From Atherinomorus stipes (taxonomy: Eukaryota; Chordata; Actinopteri; Atheriniformes; Atherinidae): DNA of 64,000 bases. The notes under the pieces were generated by a model. The model was not told where the DNA came from, made no database searches, and worked only from the letters and a program-made list of their open reading frames with translations. The first letter of the stretch is position 1. Each line of letters opens with the position of its first letter. This document shows, piece after piece, positions 11,882-22,972 of the stretch. The translations under genes were made by a program, and so were the position numbers. The DNA lies in the NCBI GenBank assembly GCA_023101725.1, contig JALJCO010003446.1, forward strand, positions 62,001 to 126,000. The letters run 5' to 3'.

Positions 11882-12773
11882 TTAAAGGAATAGTTCACCC
11901 ACAGAATGATGTAACTTTATCTTCCACTTACCCTCATGGTGAGCAAGACTCTGGAGCACTTTTTTAATATCTCAAATGCAGCCGGTGATCAGGAAGGCTT
12001 CTCGTTTTCCCCTACTTTCATATAATGGAGTTCGCCGGGGCCCGAGCCAAAAAGGTCCATAAAAGTCCACAAAAACTTGTCAATATTCCTCCATACTGCT
12101 CGTCCAATGTAATCCAAGTGTCCTGAGTGGGTAGCGTCCAGAATTTACTCGAAACGACATCTTTTAGTAGATTTTTACAGCCTAAACAGTACTACATCTT
12201 ACTTTCGCGAAGCGCGCATATGTGTGTTCACGAAACTACGGAAGCCTCGGCGTTCAAAGCCCACTCTGCCGATAATACAAGCATAGAAGAAGAAATTTGC
12301 GGTTTACATTGTGCTAAGAGCGACAGAGCTGCAGACAAACCAGGACAAACACAAGAGGGTCCAAGAGGGGTTGATATTGATTTAAAACAAAGAAAGAAAG
12401 AAAAAGAGAACGCGTGATCTCGTTTGCCGCAGCTTCCGTAGTTTCGTGAAAGTGCATCGGCGTGCTCACAGGAGATGCGATGTAGTACTGTTTAGGCTCT
12501 AAATATACTAAATGATGTCGTTTCCAGTAAATTCTGGATGCTACCCACTCAGGACACTTGGATTACATTGGACGAGCAGTATGGAAGGACTTTTATGGAC
12601 CTTTTTGGCTCGGGCACAATCGAACTCCATTATATGAAAGTTGGGGGAAACGAGAAGCCTTCCTGATCTCCGGCTGCATTTGAAATATTAAAAAAGTGCT
12701 GCAGAGTCTTTCTCACCATGAGGGGAGGTGGAAAATAAAGTTACATCATTCTGTGGGTGTACTATTCCTTTAA
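11882..12773. mobile_element. TTAA-target foldback MITE, copy 1
   Basis: Two long inverted arms of nearly 390 bp each, from TTAAAGGAATAGTTCACCC to GGGTGTACTATTCCTTTAA, around a short loop. TTAA at both ends (11882-11885, 12770-12773) suggests a piggyBac-type target site. The arms carry GTCCTGAGTGGGTAGCGTCC and its complement. There is no coding capacity. Other copies are at 30654-31518 (full), 46608-47700 (interrupted) and 43951-44036 (end fragment). Confidence 0.9.
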
Positions 12774-12782
12774 TGAAGTATT

Positions 12783-13406
12783 TTAATGGGGCCAAACCGT
12801 GGAGAACTTAAACACCAAAATACAATCTGCATATGTAATCATGTTTTTCCGGCTCATCGGGTTGTATTTTTTTAAGATCCTGCAATAATGATGCGTTTTT
12901 GGTGTTTTATCTAGAATTCTTTGAGCTTCTTTGAATGCTGTTTCCATTGGTTTTAAAGTCGTCTTGCATGCCAGCGCCCAACTTGTGCAATATGTCATAT
13001 GTGATAAAATCATTGAATTGAAAAAATATCTTGGCCGATTCAAGAGTTAAGTTTTCTCTAAAATACCTGAAGTTTGATGTGTTTCATTTTAGTGACAATT
13101 ATCTTAATTTGTTGTTCAAAGCAAAGTCTCGAATCAATTAAAACACCCAAGTATTTAAATTCTTGAACCACTTCAAGTTTAGCTCCTTTTATCATCACAG
13201 CAGGATTTTCATCATCGGCATTAGAGTTTTTGGAGATGTACATACAGACTGTCTTAGACACATTCAAAATTAGCTCAGAGTCTGCCAACAATCAGAGATA
13301 TTGCCCATTGTAGATGAGAGTTCCTGAGCAGCTTGAGATTTGTTTTTTGTGTGAACATACAGAACGGCATCATCTGCATACATCTGACTTTGGGAAGGTC
13401 GTTTAT
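12783..13406 (-). pseudogene. LINE reverse transcriptase, distal part (outer element)
   Basis: Minus-strand continuation of the LINE whose proximal part is at 15083-15481. Visible pieces are MYADDAVLYVHTK (catalytic YADD), EFKYLGVLIDSRLCFEQQI (the thumb-region motif of LINE RTs), and SHMTYCTSWALAC with EAQRILDK near the end. Frameshifts break it into at least three frames. A second LINE was inserted just upstream of YADD. Confidence 0.85.
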
Positions 13407-15082
13407 ATGAATGAAATGAATGAATGAAAAATACTTTAATTATCCCAGAAGGGATATTCAACATTGCAAAAAGCTCACTCTTTTTTTGTTTTGTTTTTTG
13501 TTTTCACAATATAACATTTATATGAAATAATAACATAATAATAAGTCAGTCAGTCTTGTTCTTTAGGGTGATGCTGCTGGCAGGAATGAATTTCTGTATC
13601 TCTCCGTCCTACAGTGAACCTGACGCAGCCTCCCACTGAACACACTCTGTTGATTCTTCACCGTGTTGTGGAGAGGATGGGAAGTGTCCTCCATCATCTT
13701 CATCAGCTTGTGCAGCATTCTTTTTGGAACGATCAGCTCCAGCGGCTCCAGAGTTCTCCCCAGCACAGAACCAGCTTTCTTGATCAGCTTGTTTAGTTTC
13801 TTCAAGTCTCTGGTTCTGATGCTGCTTCCCCAGCAGATGCTGCAAAGCTGATTGCACTTTCCACAACAGACTTGTAGAAGATCTGCAACATCTTGGTGCA
13901 GACGTTGAATGATCTCAGCTTCCTTAAGAAGTAGAGTCTGCTCAGACCTTTCTTGTAGATGTAGTCAGTGTTGCATTTCCAGTCGAGTCTGTTGTCCAGC
14001 TGAACTCCAGGTATTTGTAGTTCTCCACCACCTCCACCTCCTCTTCCAGGATGTAGACAGGACTATGCTGCTTATTCTTGCTCCTCCTGAAGTCAACAAT
14101 CAATAAGCTGGAAATAAGTGGAAATAAGTTCATGATTGGAGCAGACGCCAGTCACTCAAACTCTTGAAGAAATAAAAAAGAAATAAAAAAACACCGTATG
14201 TGTATGCACCGAAGAAAAGGTAAGAGCTTCAGATAATGCACTTTGGAAAACCAGGGTTAATCATAGTTTGGCGTGTACCTGCGTCTGAGCTCTGAAGGAG
14301 AAGCTTGAAGTTGAGGCTAGCTAGAACGAGGCGGCCATTAGCCTAAGAGGGAGGAGCGCTAAGTTTGAATACTGTTGTTTGCAAACAGAAACGCTGGAGG
14401 GACTTCGGACTCTACCTTTAATATGAGCTGATTGTTACCATTTCACAAACTGATTGACCGGTTCCCTGTACTCGGCTTCTTGTCCATCACTGATACACCC
14501 CACAACTGCAGAGTCATCAGAGTATTTCTGCAGATGACAGAACTCAGAGTTGTACTGGAACTCTGAGGTGTACAGTGTAAAGAGGAATGGTGAGAGTACA
14601 GTTCCTTGTGGTGCTCCAGTGCTGCTGATCACCATCTCAGACACACAACTTTCAGTCTCACAAACTGTGGTCTGTTTGTTAGGTAGTCGTAAATCCAGGT
14701 GGTTGTGGAGGGATCCACCTGGAAGTTATGGAGCTTCTGACATAGCAAAGCAGGCTGAATAGTATTAAATGCACTTGAAAAATCAAAGAACATGACCCTC
14801 AAAGTGCTGCCTGACTGGTCCAGATGAGAGTGGGCTCTCTGAAGCAGGAAGATGATGGCGTCTTCAACCCCAAGCCCATTACGATATGCGAACTGTAATG
14901 GGTCCTGAAAGGTGTTGACTTGCTTGTTGAGGTGAGCCAGTAAGAGTCTCTGCAGGACTTTCATGATGTAAGATGTCAGGGAAACTGGTCTGTAGTCATC
15001 TGGTTCAGCTGGTTGTGGTTTTTTAGGGACTGGAACACGACAGGATGTTTTCCACAGCACTGGAACTGAATATACATACATA
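13407..15082 (-). mobile_element. Rex1-like LINE, 5'-truncated, nested in another LINE
   Basis: Minus-strand non-LTR element. In reading order it shows PDDYRPVSLTS, FFDFSSAFNTIQP (motif A), GAPQGTVLSPFLFTLYTSEF, KYSDDSAVVG (SDD catalytic motif) and VENYKYLE. Its 3' end at 13407-13460 carries a (GAAT)n-type tail next to CTTTAATTATCCCAGAAGGG, typical of Rex1-group LINE tails (family knowledge). It starts mid-protein, as expected for target-primed reverse transcription that stopped early. Stops and frameshifts disable it. The exact junction at the 5' side is uncertain by about 10 bp. Confidence 0.85.
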
Positions 15083-15481
15083 CATTATATTTACACTGAA
15101 TAGCAGTGGTCCCAAGATTGAACCTTGAGGTACACCCAGATTATTTTCACATGATGCAGATGTTGCATTTTGTACTCTAACACATTGTTGTCTCTGTGTC
15201 AAATATGATTCCATCCATTGCATAGTGCGTAAGGACAGGTTAAAGGAAGACCTGTCCTTTAACTCGGACATCCTCAGTAAGATCTGGTGATTGACCGTGC
15301 CGAAGGCTTTCTTTAAATCAAGGAATACTGGAATAAAGGATAAGGAATTTTCTTTTTCATTCAGCTCAAAATCAGACTGGGAGATCTTCTTTTTAAATAT
15401 AAATAAAGTTTTACATTTTTTTTTCATCTTCTTGGTGAGATTATTCCATATTTTGACCCATCTTGGTGTTAATCCATCCAT
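15083..15481 (-). pseudogene. LINE reverse transcriptase, proximal part (outer element)
   Basis: Minus strand. It shows FLDLKKAFGTVNHQILL (motif A region) and GVPQGSILGPLLFSVNI. The interrupted frame resumes at 13406 with NDLP and YADD, so removing the nested LINE joins the RT blocks in their usual order. The clade is jockey/L2-like. The element is also truncated at its own 5' side near 15481. Confidence 0.85.
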
Positions 15482-15697
15482 ACGAAAGTCCCAGACTTTC
15501 CCGTCCTCCTTTGTGTTGTGTTAAATGATCGCAGCAGCTCCCAAACAGGACGTGATCATTTTCCCGAAGTTCTCTCTGTGTCGTAAGAGACGGCCCTTCG
15601 TATTGTTGCGTAATGATTAGACATGTTTAAAACAGCTTTGACGTCTCATGTGAAGAGTTGTTTCCAGATGCTGATGTGACCTCGCTGTGTTTGGCAG

Positions 15698-15779
15698 ATT
15701 CCCGAGCGGACCGTGCTGACAGGCGGAAGCTCTTCAGACACTACACCGTGGGCTCCTACGACAGCTTCGACGCCTCCAG
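15698..15779 (+). CDS. shank2: shank2 exon: linker between SH3 and PDZ domains
   Basis: Internal exon of a SHANK postsynaptic scaffold. Acceptor TTGGCAG precedes 15698 and donor GTATGA starts at 15780. The 82-nt exon encodes SRADRADRRKLF followed by RHYTVGSYDSFDAS, the strongly conserved stretch just before the PDZ domain in SHANK proteins. It begins with two bases of a split codon (phase 1 intron upstream) and ends with AG (phase 2), which pairs with the leading C of the exon at 28963 to give Ser-Ser-Asp-Cys. It is used only by longer isoforms started upstream of this window; the ankyrin and SH3 exons were not found in 1-15697. SHANK2 rather than 1 or 3 is judged from the PDZ exons downstream. 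Confidence 0.93.
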
Positions 15780-16500
15780 GTATGACCTCACACCAACATA
15801 CTTCCTCCTCATATGCTTTCAAATCCACAAAAATAAACGTGACGATGTTTCTGCCCATTTTAGGTTTAAATGTTTATTATCTTTGGGGGTTAAATGAAAT
15901 CATAACTACATAAAAGTCCTTTTTCAGTCTTTTGATGGAAATCTTTTCTCTTCTTTTTGAAGTTAAAGCAGATGTAGAAGCAGCTTCGTCCTGCTAGAAG
16001 TGAAAAGTTCTGTCTAATGGTACCTGACGTCGAATCCCAAGGTCTTAAGTTATTCTTTGCTCATCTCCTCCTTTCTGCTGTCACATCTACTATGCTTTAT
16101 TAGAAATGAGGATAGATGTATGCTCCTCCAGTCATGAGAGAGAAAGAGTGGTTCATTAATATTGTCTCTACCGTGAACAGTTCCTGTCTAAAAGAATCGG
16201 TGAAAGCGGTGAGCTGACTGCCGCTGCAGGATCATGCATATTAATGAGCGCTGGGTCGCGTTTGATCACGCCGGGTCATCAGTCCCATATCTTCAGACCA
16301 GCAGCTGTCATTTTACATGTTACATGGAAATTTGTTCTAATTCGGAGGTTTAATGTATCAGGACATAGTTGTATGATCAGAGACGCTGCGGTGGGACGAT
16401 GCTGCAAACCTCAATGAGCTGAAGCTGAAGCTGGAAAGAAAAGGAGCAGAATTCCTCCACATCCATGAGAGAGAATGATGACATCATCAGGAAAACCATG
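15780..16500. other. Intron sequence after the linker exon
   Basis: Start of a 13,183-bp intron (15780-28962). No exon or known repeat was recognised in this first part. Confidence 0.6.
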
Positions 16501-16504
16501 ACTG

Positions 16505-16700
16505 CCTCTTAGTCGTTTGTTCGCTACCCCTCGCATCAGTATTGAAGCCGCATCTCCCTCCTACTAGAACCAAGGAAAAGGTGATGAAGCGTTTTCATTG
16601 GTTGCTCCTAAACTCTGGAACAATCAAACACTTTATAAGAATTTGCTCCAGATGAAAAAAAAGAACTTTAAATCTCTCTTTTTTTAAAAAAAAAACGTTC
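16505..16700 (+). pseudogene. Fragment of a LINE 3' coding end
   Basis: Reads in one frame as GDEAFSLVAPKLWNNQTLYK followed by a lysine/phenylalanine-rich end, like the AFSVAAPRLWNSLP-type C-terminus of LINE polyproteins. It is short and isolated, and lies on the opposite strand to the 12783-15481 LINEs. Confidence 0.55.
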
Positions 16701-16830
16701 TATAAATTTGAATCCGAGCAGATTTTACGATCATTTTTTAAATGTTTCATGGAAAATTTTATTCTGTGAAGGACTTTGAATAACCTCGGTTGCCTCCTGA
16801 TGTGACTAAACTTATAACATCTTTACAAAC

Positions 16831-17252
16831 TAGGGATGTTCGATGCTGCCTTTTGTTGTACCGATATCAATATACCGATATTGGCCAACTTTTAATTTTT
16901 TATATTTGATGTCAGTTGATACCAATCTGTGCAACCAACCAACATGTGTCTAATTCTAATGTTTCTGACAACTTGGTAACTTAACCAACAACTTAAAACC
17001 AGACATATTATCAGCAGCTTCAAAGCAAGTCAGTCTGTAGCAGCAGCAGCTGCACCGTAGTCACATGACTCTGAAAGGAATGCTGGGATATGAAGTTCTT
17101 CCACAATACCGGTGACTTTTATACATGCTGGACTAAAAGAACAAGATCATGCAAGATTTTGTTAGTAAAAATATAACACTTTTAATATCAAAACAATATC
17201 GCAACACAAAATATTGTGATTTTTCAGCGTATATATTTTCTTACACTCCTAG
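16831..17252. mobile_element. hAT-like element family B, copy
   Basis: Starts TAGGGATGTTCGATGC. It contains the shared block GTCACATGACTCTGAAAGGA and ATGCTGGGATATGAAGTTC and ends near ACTCCTAGTGATGCATG. Non-coding and partly degraded. Confidence 0.75.
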
Positions 17253-17268
17253 TGATGCATGATTACAA

Positions 17269-17343
17269 GTAGGGATGTCTGATATCGGCCGATATTGGCA
17301 TTAAAATGCGATATTGAAAAATATCGGTATTGTTTTTGGACCG

Positions 17344-17409
<66 letters not shown>

Positions 17410-17988
17410 TTTTAGGGTAGTAATAATTTATTCGGTCAAGCGCATAAGGAAATAACATTAACAATCAACTAAATTATGTCCATTAAACAATATTTTGAAA
17501 AACGAAATCTCGTCCAGCATGTCTAAAAGTCCCTGTTATCCTGGAAGAACTTCATATCCCAGCATTCCTTTCAAAGTCATGTGACTACGGTGCAGCTGCT
17601 GCTGCTACAGACTGACTTGCTTTGAAGCTGCTGTTGGCTAATACCTGCTAGTATCTGATATCTGGCAGCTAGTTGTCCAACATGAAATCATCTGGCTGAG
17701 TTAAGGATATTTTGGGATCTTTGCTCTCAGAGCAGAATGTAGTTGTATCTCTCAAAATATAAGAGACACAACCTCACAATTCTCTGCATATATCGGTATC
17801 GATTGATATCGGATATTGGAATTTAAGAGTTGGACGATATCGGTATATCAGATATCGGTAAATAAGCCAATATTGAACATCCCTTGTCACAAGTTTTTGT
17901 TTTTTTACATAAAAAGTAAAAACTGACACAGATATTTTCCAATATTGAAGTATTATGCCGATATCGACTGATAATATCGGACATCCCT
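17269..17988. mobile_element. hAT-like element family B, near-complete copy
   Basis: Starts TAGGGATGTCTGATATCGG and ends ATAATATCGGACATCCCTG, which are inverted. Internally it holds a (GT)n/(TA)n tract, the shared ATGCTGGGATATGAAG block in inverted orientation, and at 17640-17672 a single copy of TAATACCTGCTAGTATCTGA, the complement of the core of the 34-bp satellite at 48076-50459. No open transposase frame is left. Confidence 0.82.
17345..17410. repeat. (GT)n then (TA)n microsatellite
   Basis: About 22 GT followed by about 10 TA inside the family B element. Confidence 0.97.
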
Positions 17989-18882
17989 GCAGCAAACTAA
18001 AGTAAATTTTCCATTTACAGCTGTTTTTAGGTTTATATGCTGGAAAATTTCAAGAATTGGTTTATTTGAATCATTGTTAGATTTTTATTTCTTTGCATAA
18101 TTCTGCAGAGTCCCACTCAAACCGAGCTTTAATCCTAACGTAGACTGTGAGAGGAAATTGACCATAATTGCAGGACACAGTTTCTCTTAAGTCTGTTTTA
18201 AATCACTGCCTGGCTCTCTGTAAATATCAGGCCCTCGTAGCATAGCCTAAAAGGTGGAAATGTGTGTGGTCATGTGGCAGCGAAGGGCAGTGTGACTTTT
18301 CCTCATTACTCTGCTGGATCTCCTCTGGCAGGCCTCGGCCAGCACGCTGGAGGTTGTTTTTTACTAACTGCTTCATCTGGGTCAAGGTGAACCAACTCCA
18401 ACATCTATCACATCGCAGGGATGAAGCCTCGCTGGCCGAATGTGAATCCTGGCAGAGACTGAAGGCCCATGTGACGTTAAAGGTCCATGGGAAATCTCAG
18501 CTGGAAATGAAACTTTAACCTGAAATTAATCTGACTCGTGACAGTTTCAGTTTTTGCTCCCATATGGAAAAATCTATGTCATATCCAACATTATTTTCTC
18601 CTCCTGAAAGATTGAGACGTTGCCCTTTTTCTTTTTATGGAAACTGACTTTTCTAAGGCACTCACATCAAGTCCTTCTGTGCTTTTTAAAAATTAATATT
18701 TGTTTTTAAACTGGCAGTGGGTGCTGTTGAATTCTGCATGAGGAGGGAGGAATTCTCCTGCCTCGTGTGTTTATGGGAAAAAGGTGTCACAAAAATTAAG
18801 TTACCTGACAAAACGAGCTGTGGGTAAAACCAAAAATACACAAACAGGCCCCAGAGTGAAGGAGAGGAATCCCGAATGAGAG
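17989..18882. other. Intronic sequence, nothing recognised
   Basis: No coding, RNA or repeat feature could be assigned. The short frames lack splice context. Confidence 0.55.
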
Positions 18883-19059
18883 ATAAAGTCACCGGCAACT
18901 TTATCAGGTCCTTCTAGTACCGGGTTGGAACCCTTTTTCCTCCAAAACCGCCTTCATTCCTGGAATCAAAGATCCAGGCAGGTGTTGGAAACATTCCAGA
19001 TATTTTGCTGCATGTTCACATGACAGCGTCACACAATTGCTGAAGATCCGTGATAATTT
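18883..19059 (-). mobile_element. End of a Tc1-like transposon adjoining array 2
   Basis: Starts with a worn terminal repeat (GTCACCGGCAACTTTATCAG). On the minus strand it reads ECFQHLPGSLIPGMKAVLEE and KGFQPGTR, the C-terminal end of a fish Tc1-like transposase, with the upstream part running straight into the satellite at 19060. The plus-strand fragment at 51690-51845 encodes the same C-terminal region. It is non-functional. Confidence 0.8.
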
Positions 19060-20545
19060 CCCGTTCCACCATGTCGTAATAAGAATCTCCCGCTCTACCG
19101 CATCCATGATGAGAATCTCCTGTTCCACTTCATGATGAGAATCTCCGGTTCCACCTCATCTATTATGAGAATCTCCAGTTCCAACTCATCTGTGATGAGA
19201 ATCTCCTGCTCCACCACATCCTGGATGAGAATCTCCCGTTCCTCCACATCCTGATGAGAATCTCCCGTTCCTCCACATCCTGGATGAGAATCTCCCGTTC
19301 CACCACATCCGAGATGAGAATCTCCCATTCCACCGCATCATGATGAGAATCTCCCATTCCACCTCATCCATTATGAGAATCTCCCATTCCACCGCATCAT
19401 GATGAGAATCTCCCATTCCACCTCATCCATTATGAGAATCTCCCATTTCACCGCATCATGATGAGAATCTCCCGTTCCACCACATCATGATGAGAATCTC
19501 CCGTTCCACCTCATCATGATGAGAATCTCCAGTTCCACCTCATCCATTATGAGAATCTCCAGTTCCAACTCATCCATGATGAGAATTTCCCGTTCCACCT
19601 CATCCATGAGACTCTCCAGTTCCACCTCATCCATGAGACTCTCCAGTTCCACCTCATCCATGATGAGAATCTCCAGTTCCAACTCATCCATGATGAGAAT
19701 TTCCCGTTCCACCTCATCTGTGATGAGAATCTCCCGTTCCACAACGTTGTGATGAGAATCTCCTGTTCCACCTCATCCATGATGAGAATCTCCCATTCCA
19801 CCTCATCATGATGAGAATCTCCCATTCCACCGCATCCATGATGAGAATCTCCTGTTCCACTTCATGATGAGAATCTCCAGTCCCACCTCATCCATGATGA
19901 GAATTTCCAGTTCCAACACATCCGAGATGAGAATCTCCCGTCCCACCATGTCGTAATGAGAATGTCCCGTTCCACCTCATCTGTGATGAGAATCTCCCAT
20001 TCCACCGCATCATGATGAGAATCTCCCATTCCACCTCATCATGATGAGAATCTCCCATTCCACCGCATCATGATGAGAATCTCCCATTCCACCGCATCAT
20101 TATGAGAATCTCCCATTCCACCGCATCATGATGAGAATCTCCCGTTCCACCTCATCCATGATGAGAATCTCCCGTTCCACCATGTCATAATGAGAATCTC
20201 CCACTCTACCGCATCCATGATGAGAATCTCCTGTTCCACTTCATGATGAGAATCTCCCGTTCCACCTCATCCATGATGAGAATTTCCAGTTCCAACTCAT
20301 CCATGATGAGAATTTCCAGTTCCAACACATCCGAGATGAGAATCTCCCGTCCCACCATGTCGTAATGAGAATGTCCCGTTCCACCTCATCTGTGATGAGA
20401 ATCTCCCGTTCCACCACATCATGATGAGAATCTCTCGTTCCACCTCATCTGTGATGAGAATCTCCCCGTTCCACAACGTTGTGATGAGAATCTCCTGTTC
20501 CACCTCATCATGATGAGAATCTCCCGTTCCACCTCATCTGTGATG
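19060..20545. repeat. 29/30-bp Tc1-derived minisatellite (array 2)
   Basis: About 50 units of the same family as 1-761. Blocks of 30-bp units keep a minus-strand frame repeating VEREILIMDE and variants, so overlapping open frames of 60-90 residues appear; these are repeat artefacts, not genes. Variant units recur in the same order more than once: the run around 19900-19970 (CATCCGAGATGAGAATC, then CACCATGTCGTAATGAGA) reappears near 20320-20380, showing segmental duplication inside the array. Confidence 0.93.
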
Positions 20546-21298
20546 GTAATCATCCATTCATACACGGGAAAAACATGCAAACTCCAAACAGGAAGGCCGC
20601 TGTTGGAACTGTTCCTATTTATGTTCTGACCAAAGGCATTTATTTAGATTTCATCAAAAAAAAAAAAAAAAAAACTAACTAAAAAGTAGAAGAAGAAATG
20701 AAATAATCCCTGAGCAAATTTGAATAGACCTGGTTAAAGTTCACCATTTCAAGAACTTTAATTGTTAAACTGGCTGTTTTCTAATTTTGTCTACTACATG
20801 TTACAGAACTAAAATGTTGAATTTAAATAGAACTTAAATGTTCAATAAGACCAGAAAGTGTCACTAGACTTGTTGCTCGTGGTTTTATTAAAAGAACGTT
20901 ATCAGAGGGCTGAAAACTCGCTAAATACAGCGAAAAGAAGCCAAGTTGTGCCGCGTGCGTCAGCGTAATCGGGTGTACCAGAAACTCAGTACTAACAAAA
21001 GTTCCGCATCCGGCGGATTCTTTGGTGTTCAGCAGACTTGGCATCAAAAATAGGAATCGAAATTTACAAATTTAAATGATTCTGGACAGGGGCGTCTCCA
21101 GCCTTTAAGGACAACCTGGGCTTAGCCCGGAGTCGCACCAGGTGTAAATCTGAAAAAATTAGACAAGCTTTTTTCTAGTCTTTCGCCACAAAAATGTGTT
21201 TTAGAAGGCAATAATAGACATAATGGAGTGTATAAATTGTCATTTTAATTTAAAAAAAAAAAAATTAACCACAAAATCAGCAGTGAAATGTTGACCAT
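20546..21298. other. Intronic sequence with poly(A) tract
   Basis: Starts with a repeat-like piece (ACATGCAAACTCCAAACAGG). There is a poly(A) run near 20660. 21075-21140 resembles the end of another dispersed element. No gene was seen. Confidence 0.5.
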
Positions 21299-21300
21299 TA

Positions 21301-21527
21301 CAGGACTGTCTCAGAAAATTATAATTAATGATATTCTAATATTTTGAGATAGGATGCAATTTAAAAAAGAACATGAAAATGTCATACATTCAGGATTCAT
21401 TACAAATCAACTGAAATAATGCAAGCCCTTATTGTTTTAATATTGCTGATTATGGCATAAGTAAACTCAAATATGCTATCTCAAAATACTAGAATATCAT
21501 GAATTCTTACTTTCTGAGACAGTCCTG
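21301..21527. mobile_element. Mariner/Tc1-type MITE with TA duplication
   Basis: The ends CAGGACTGTCTCAGAAAATT and TTTCTGAGACAGTCCTG are inverted repeats, flanked by TA on both sides (21299-21300 and 21528-21529). Inner sequence is also partly symmetrical (GATATTCTAATATTTTGAGA versus CTCAAAATACTAGAATATC). 227 bp, non-coding. Confidence 0.88.
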
Positions 21528-21976
21528 TATGTTGCTAAAGCACATTCGCTGCACTCACACAGAAAAGTTCATACAGTATTCACCTTTTGTCTTCTTTGAC
21601 TCATCACTGACCCTCCTCATCATCACATGTTCTCTTCTCACCTGCTCATCTTATCTCATTATTTGCCCTTTTTTCTTCCTAATTTGTTCTCTTCTCCTCA
21701 TCACTTGTTCTCCTTTTCTTCTCCTCATTTGTTCTCATTTTCTCCTCATTTATAGGTTTCAAAAATCAGAAACTGTGCTTGAATTAACCTGCAGTCCCTA
21801 AAGAACATCTGAGTCCAGATCTGAAAAGTCTACGTGTTGTAGTTTTTACACAGGACCTCATTAAATGTTGTCAGTAGAAAATCATTTGAGTGGAATTGCC
21901 CTTTAAGCCAAAATCGAAACAGAAGCTGGGAAAGGAGTTGCTGCAAACTTCAGCCTCGTTTTTTATGTTTGGGGGG

Positions 21977-22016
21977 GAGTCGGTCCCGGTTCATCGATGG
22001 GAACCGGGACCGACTC
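21977..22016. repeat. Perfect 15-bp hairpin
   Basis: GAGTCGGTCCCGGTT and its exact complement AACCGGGACCGACTC are separated by ten bases. The loop region CATCGATGGGA is itself complementary to TCCCATCGATG at 22051-22061, giving a second possible pairing. Origin unknown; possibly a worn transposon end. Confidence 0.85.
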
Positions 22017-22648
22017 TCCGATTCCGGAAGAATCTGGGAGTCGGTCTCAGTTCCCATCGATGCTCGATTCTTGATGCCCGACCCGAATCGCAGGGCTGCT
22101 GCTGGATTGCGACGCATAGGACAGAAGAGAGTAGCCCTGTCGTATCAGGACAAACCAGTGACCCCCCCCCCCCGACTAAGTAGTCAGGATCTCTCTATGA
22201 AATTGTAGATATCACATAAAAAGTGATTATCCTCAGAAATATCACATTTAGAGTGAGGATGAGGATGAGGATGAGGATGAGGAGGTTTACTGGAGGAGCT
22301 GAAGGAAAAACTCCCGCAGTGACTTCGTGACGGTGAACGTCTAAAAACTTGACAGCCATCAGTTTGGGCTGCAACACCGCGCAGTCGTTTCCTCTGCCGT
22401 GTCCTCGCCGCGCCGGGTTCCGCCGACTCGGAGGAAAATCCAGATGTGGAGTTTCAGACGTGACGCGTCAGCTCTTCTGACATGCTGACGATGCAGGCGG
22501 GGGGAGGGAAGGTGCGGCCCCGAGAGTCGGCGGGTCACCGTGGCTCGCTTGAAGACCTGAAACTCCGACAACGCGCCTCGTGTGGACGCAGAAGACGGAT
22601 ACGTGGAAGGCGAACGGGCCGTGCGTCGCAGAGAGCCTCCTCTCCGCT

Positions 22649-22656
22649 ATAAATAC
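22649..22656 (+). promoter_or_regulatory. Possible TATA box in a GC-rich block
   Basis: CTATAAATAC lies in an otherwise GC- and CpG-rich stretch, about 100 bp before an AATAAA at 22749. No transcript or open frame is evident, so this is only a candidate. Confidence 0.2.
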
Positions 22657-22899
22657 GCTGCAGCCTCCCACGTCGGAGCCCAGATTGAGATCGCTTCCAC
22701 TCACATTTATCCCGAGCAGCATGTCATCCTGCACGCTCAGCTCAATTTCAATAAAGCAGCCTCAGCCCCCCCCCCCTTCCTAACTTGTTGAACCAGGTGA
22801 TAAGCCATCAGGCTCTCTGCTGCTCGCCTCTTGAAGCGGCCACCGTGTCAGCTTAGGGCGATCGAGGTGCGATTAACAGCTGTCTGTAAACTGGAGAGG

Positions 22900-22934
22900 A
22901 TGTGTGTGTGTGTGTGTGTGGGGTGTGTGGGTGG

Positions 22935-22966
<32 letters not shown>

Positions 22967-22972
22967 GTGTGA
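22900..22972. repeat. (GT)n microsatellite, interrupted
   Basis: About 73 bp of GT with GGG interruptions. Confidence 0.95.

Larger units (their letters stand above)
21528..22899. other. Intronic sequence, pyrimidine-rich then GC-rich
   Basis: 21590-21760 is a TTCT/CTCAT-rich low-complexity stretch. 22257-22281 is a GAGGAT repeat. 22370-22700 is rich in G, C and CpG and could be a conserved regulatory block, but no exon with SHANK similarity or splice logic was found. Confidence 0.45.

Noticed and set aside
1..15697. Search for the shank2 SH3 and ankyrin exons
   Set aside because: No sequence with SHANK SH3 motifs or fitting splice sites was found; they probably lie further left.
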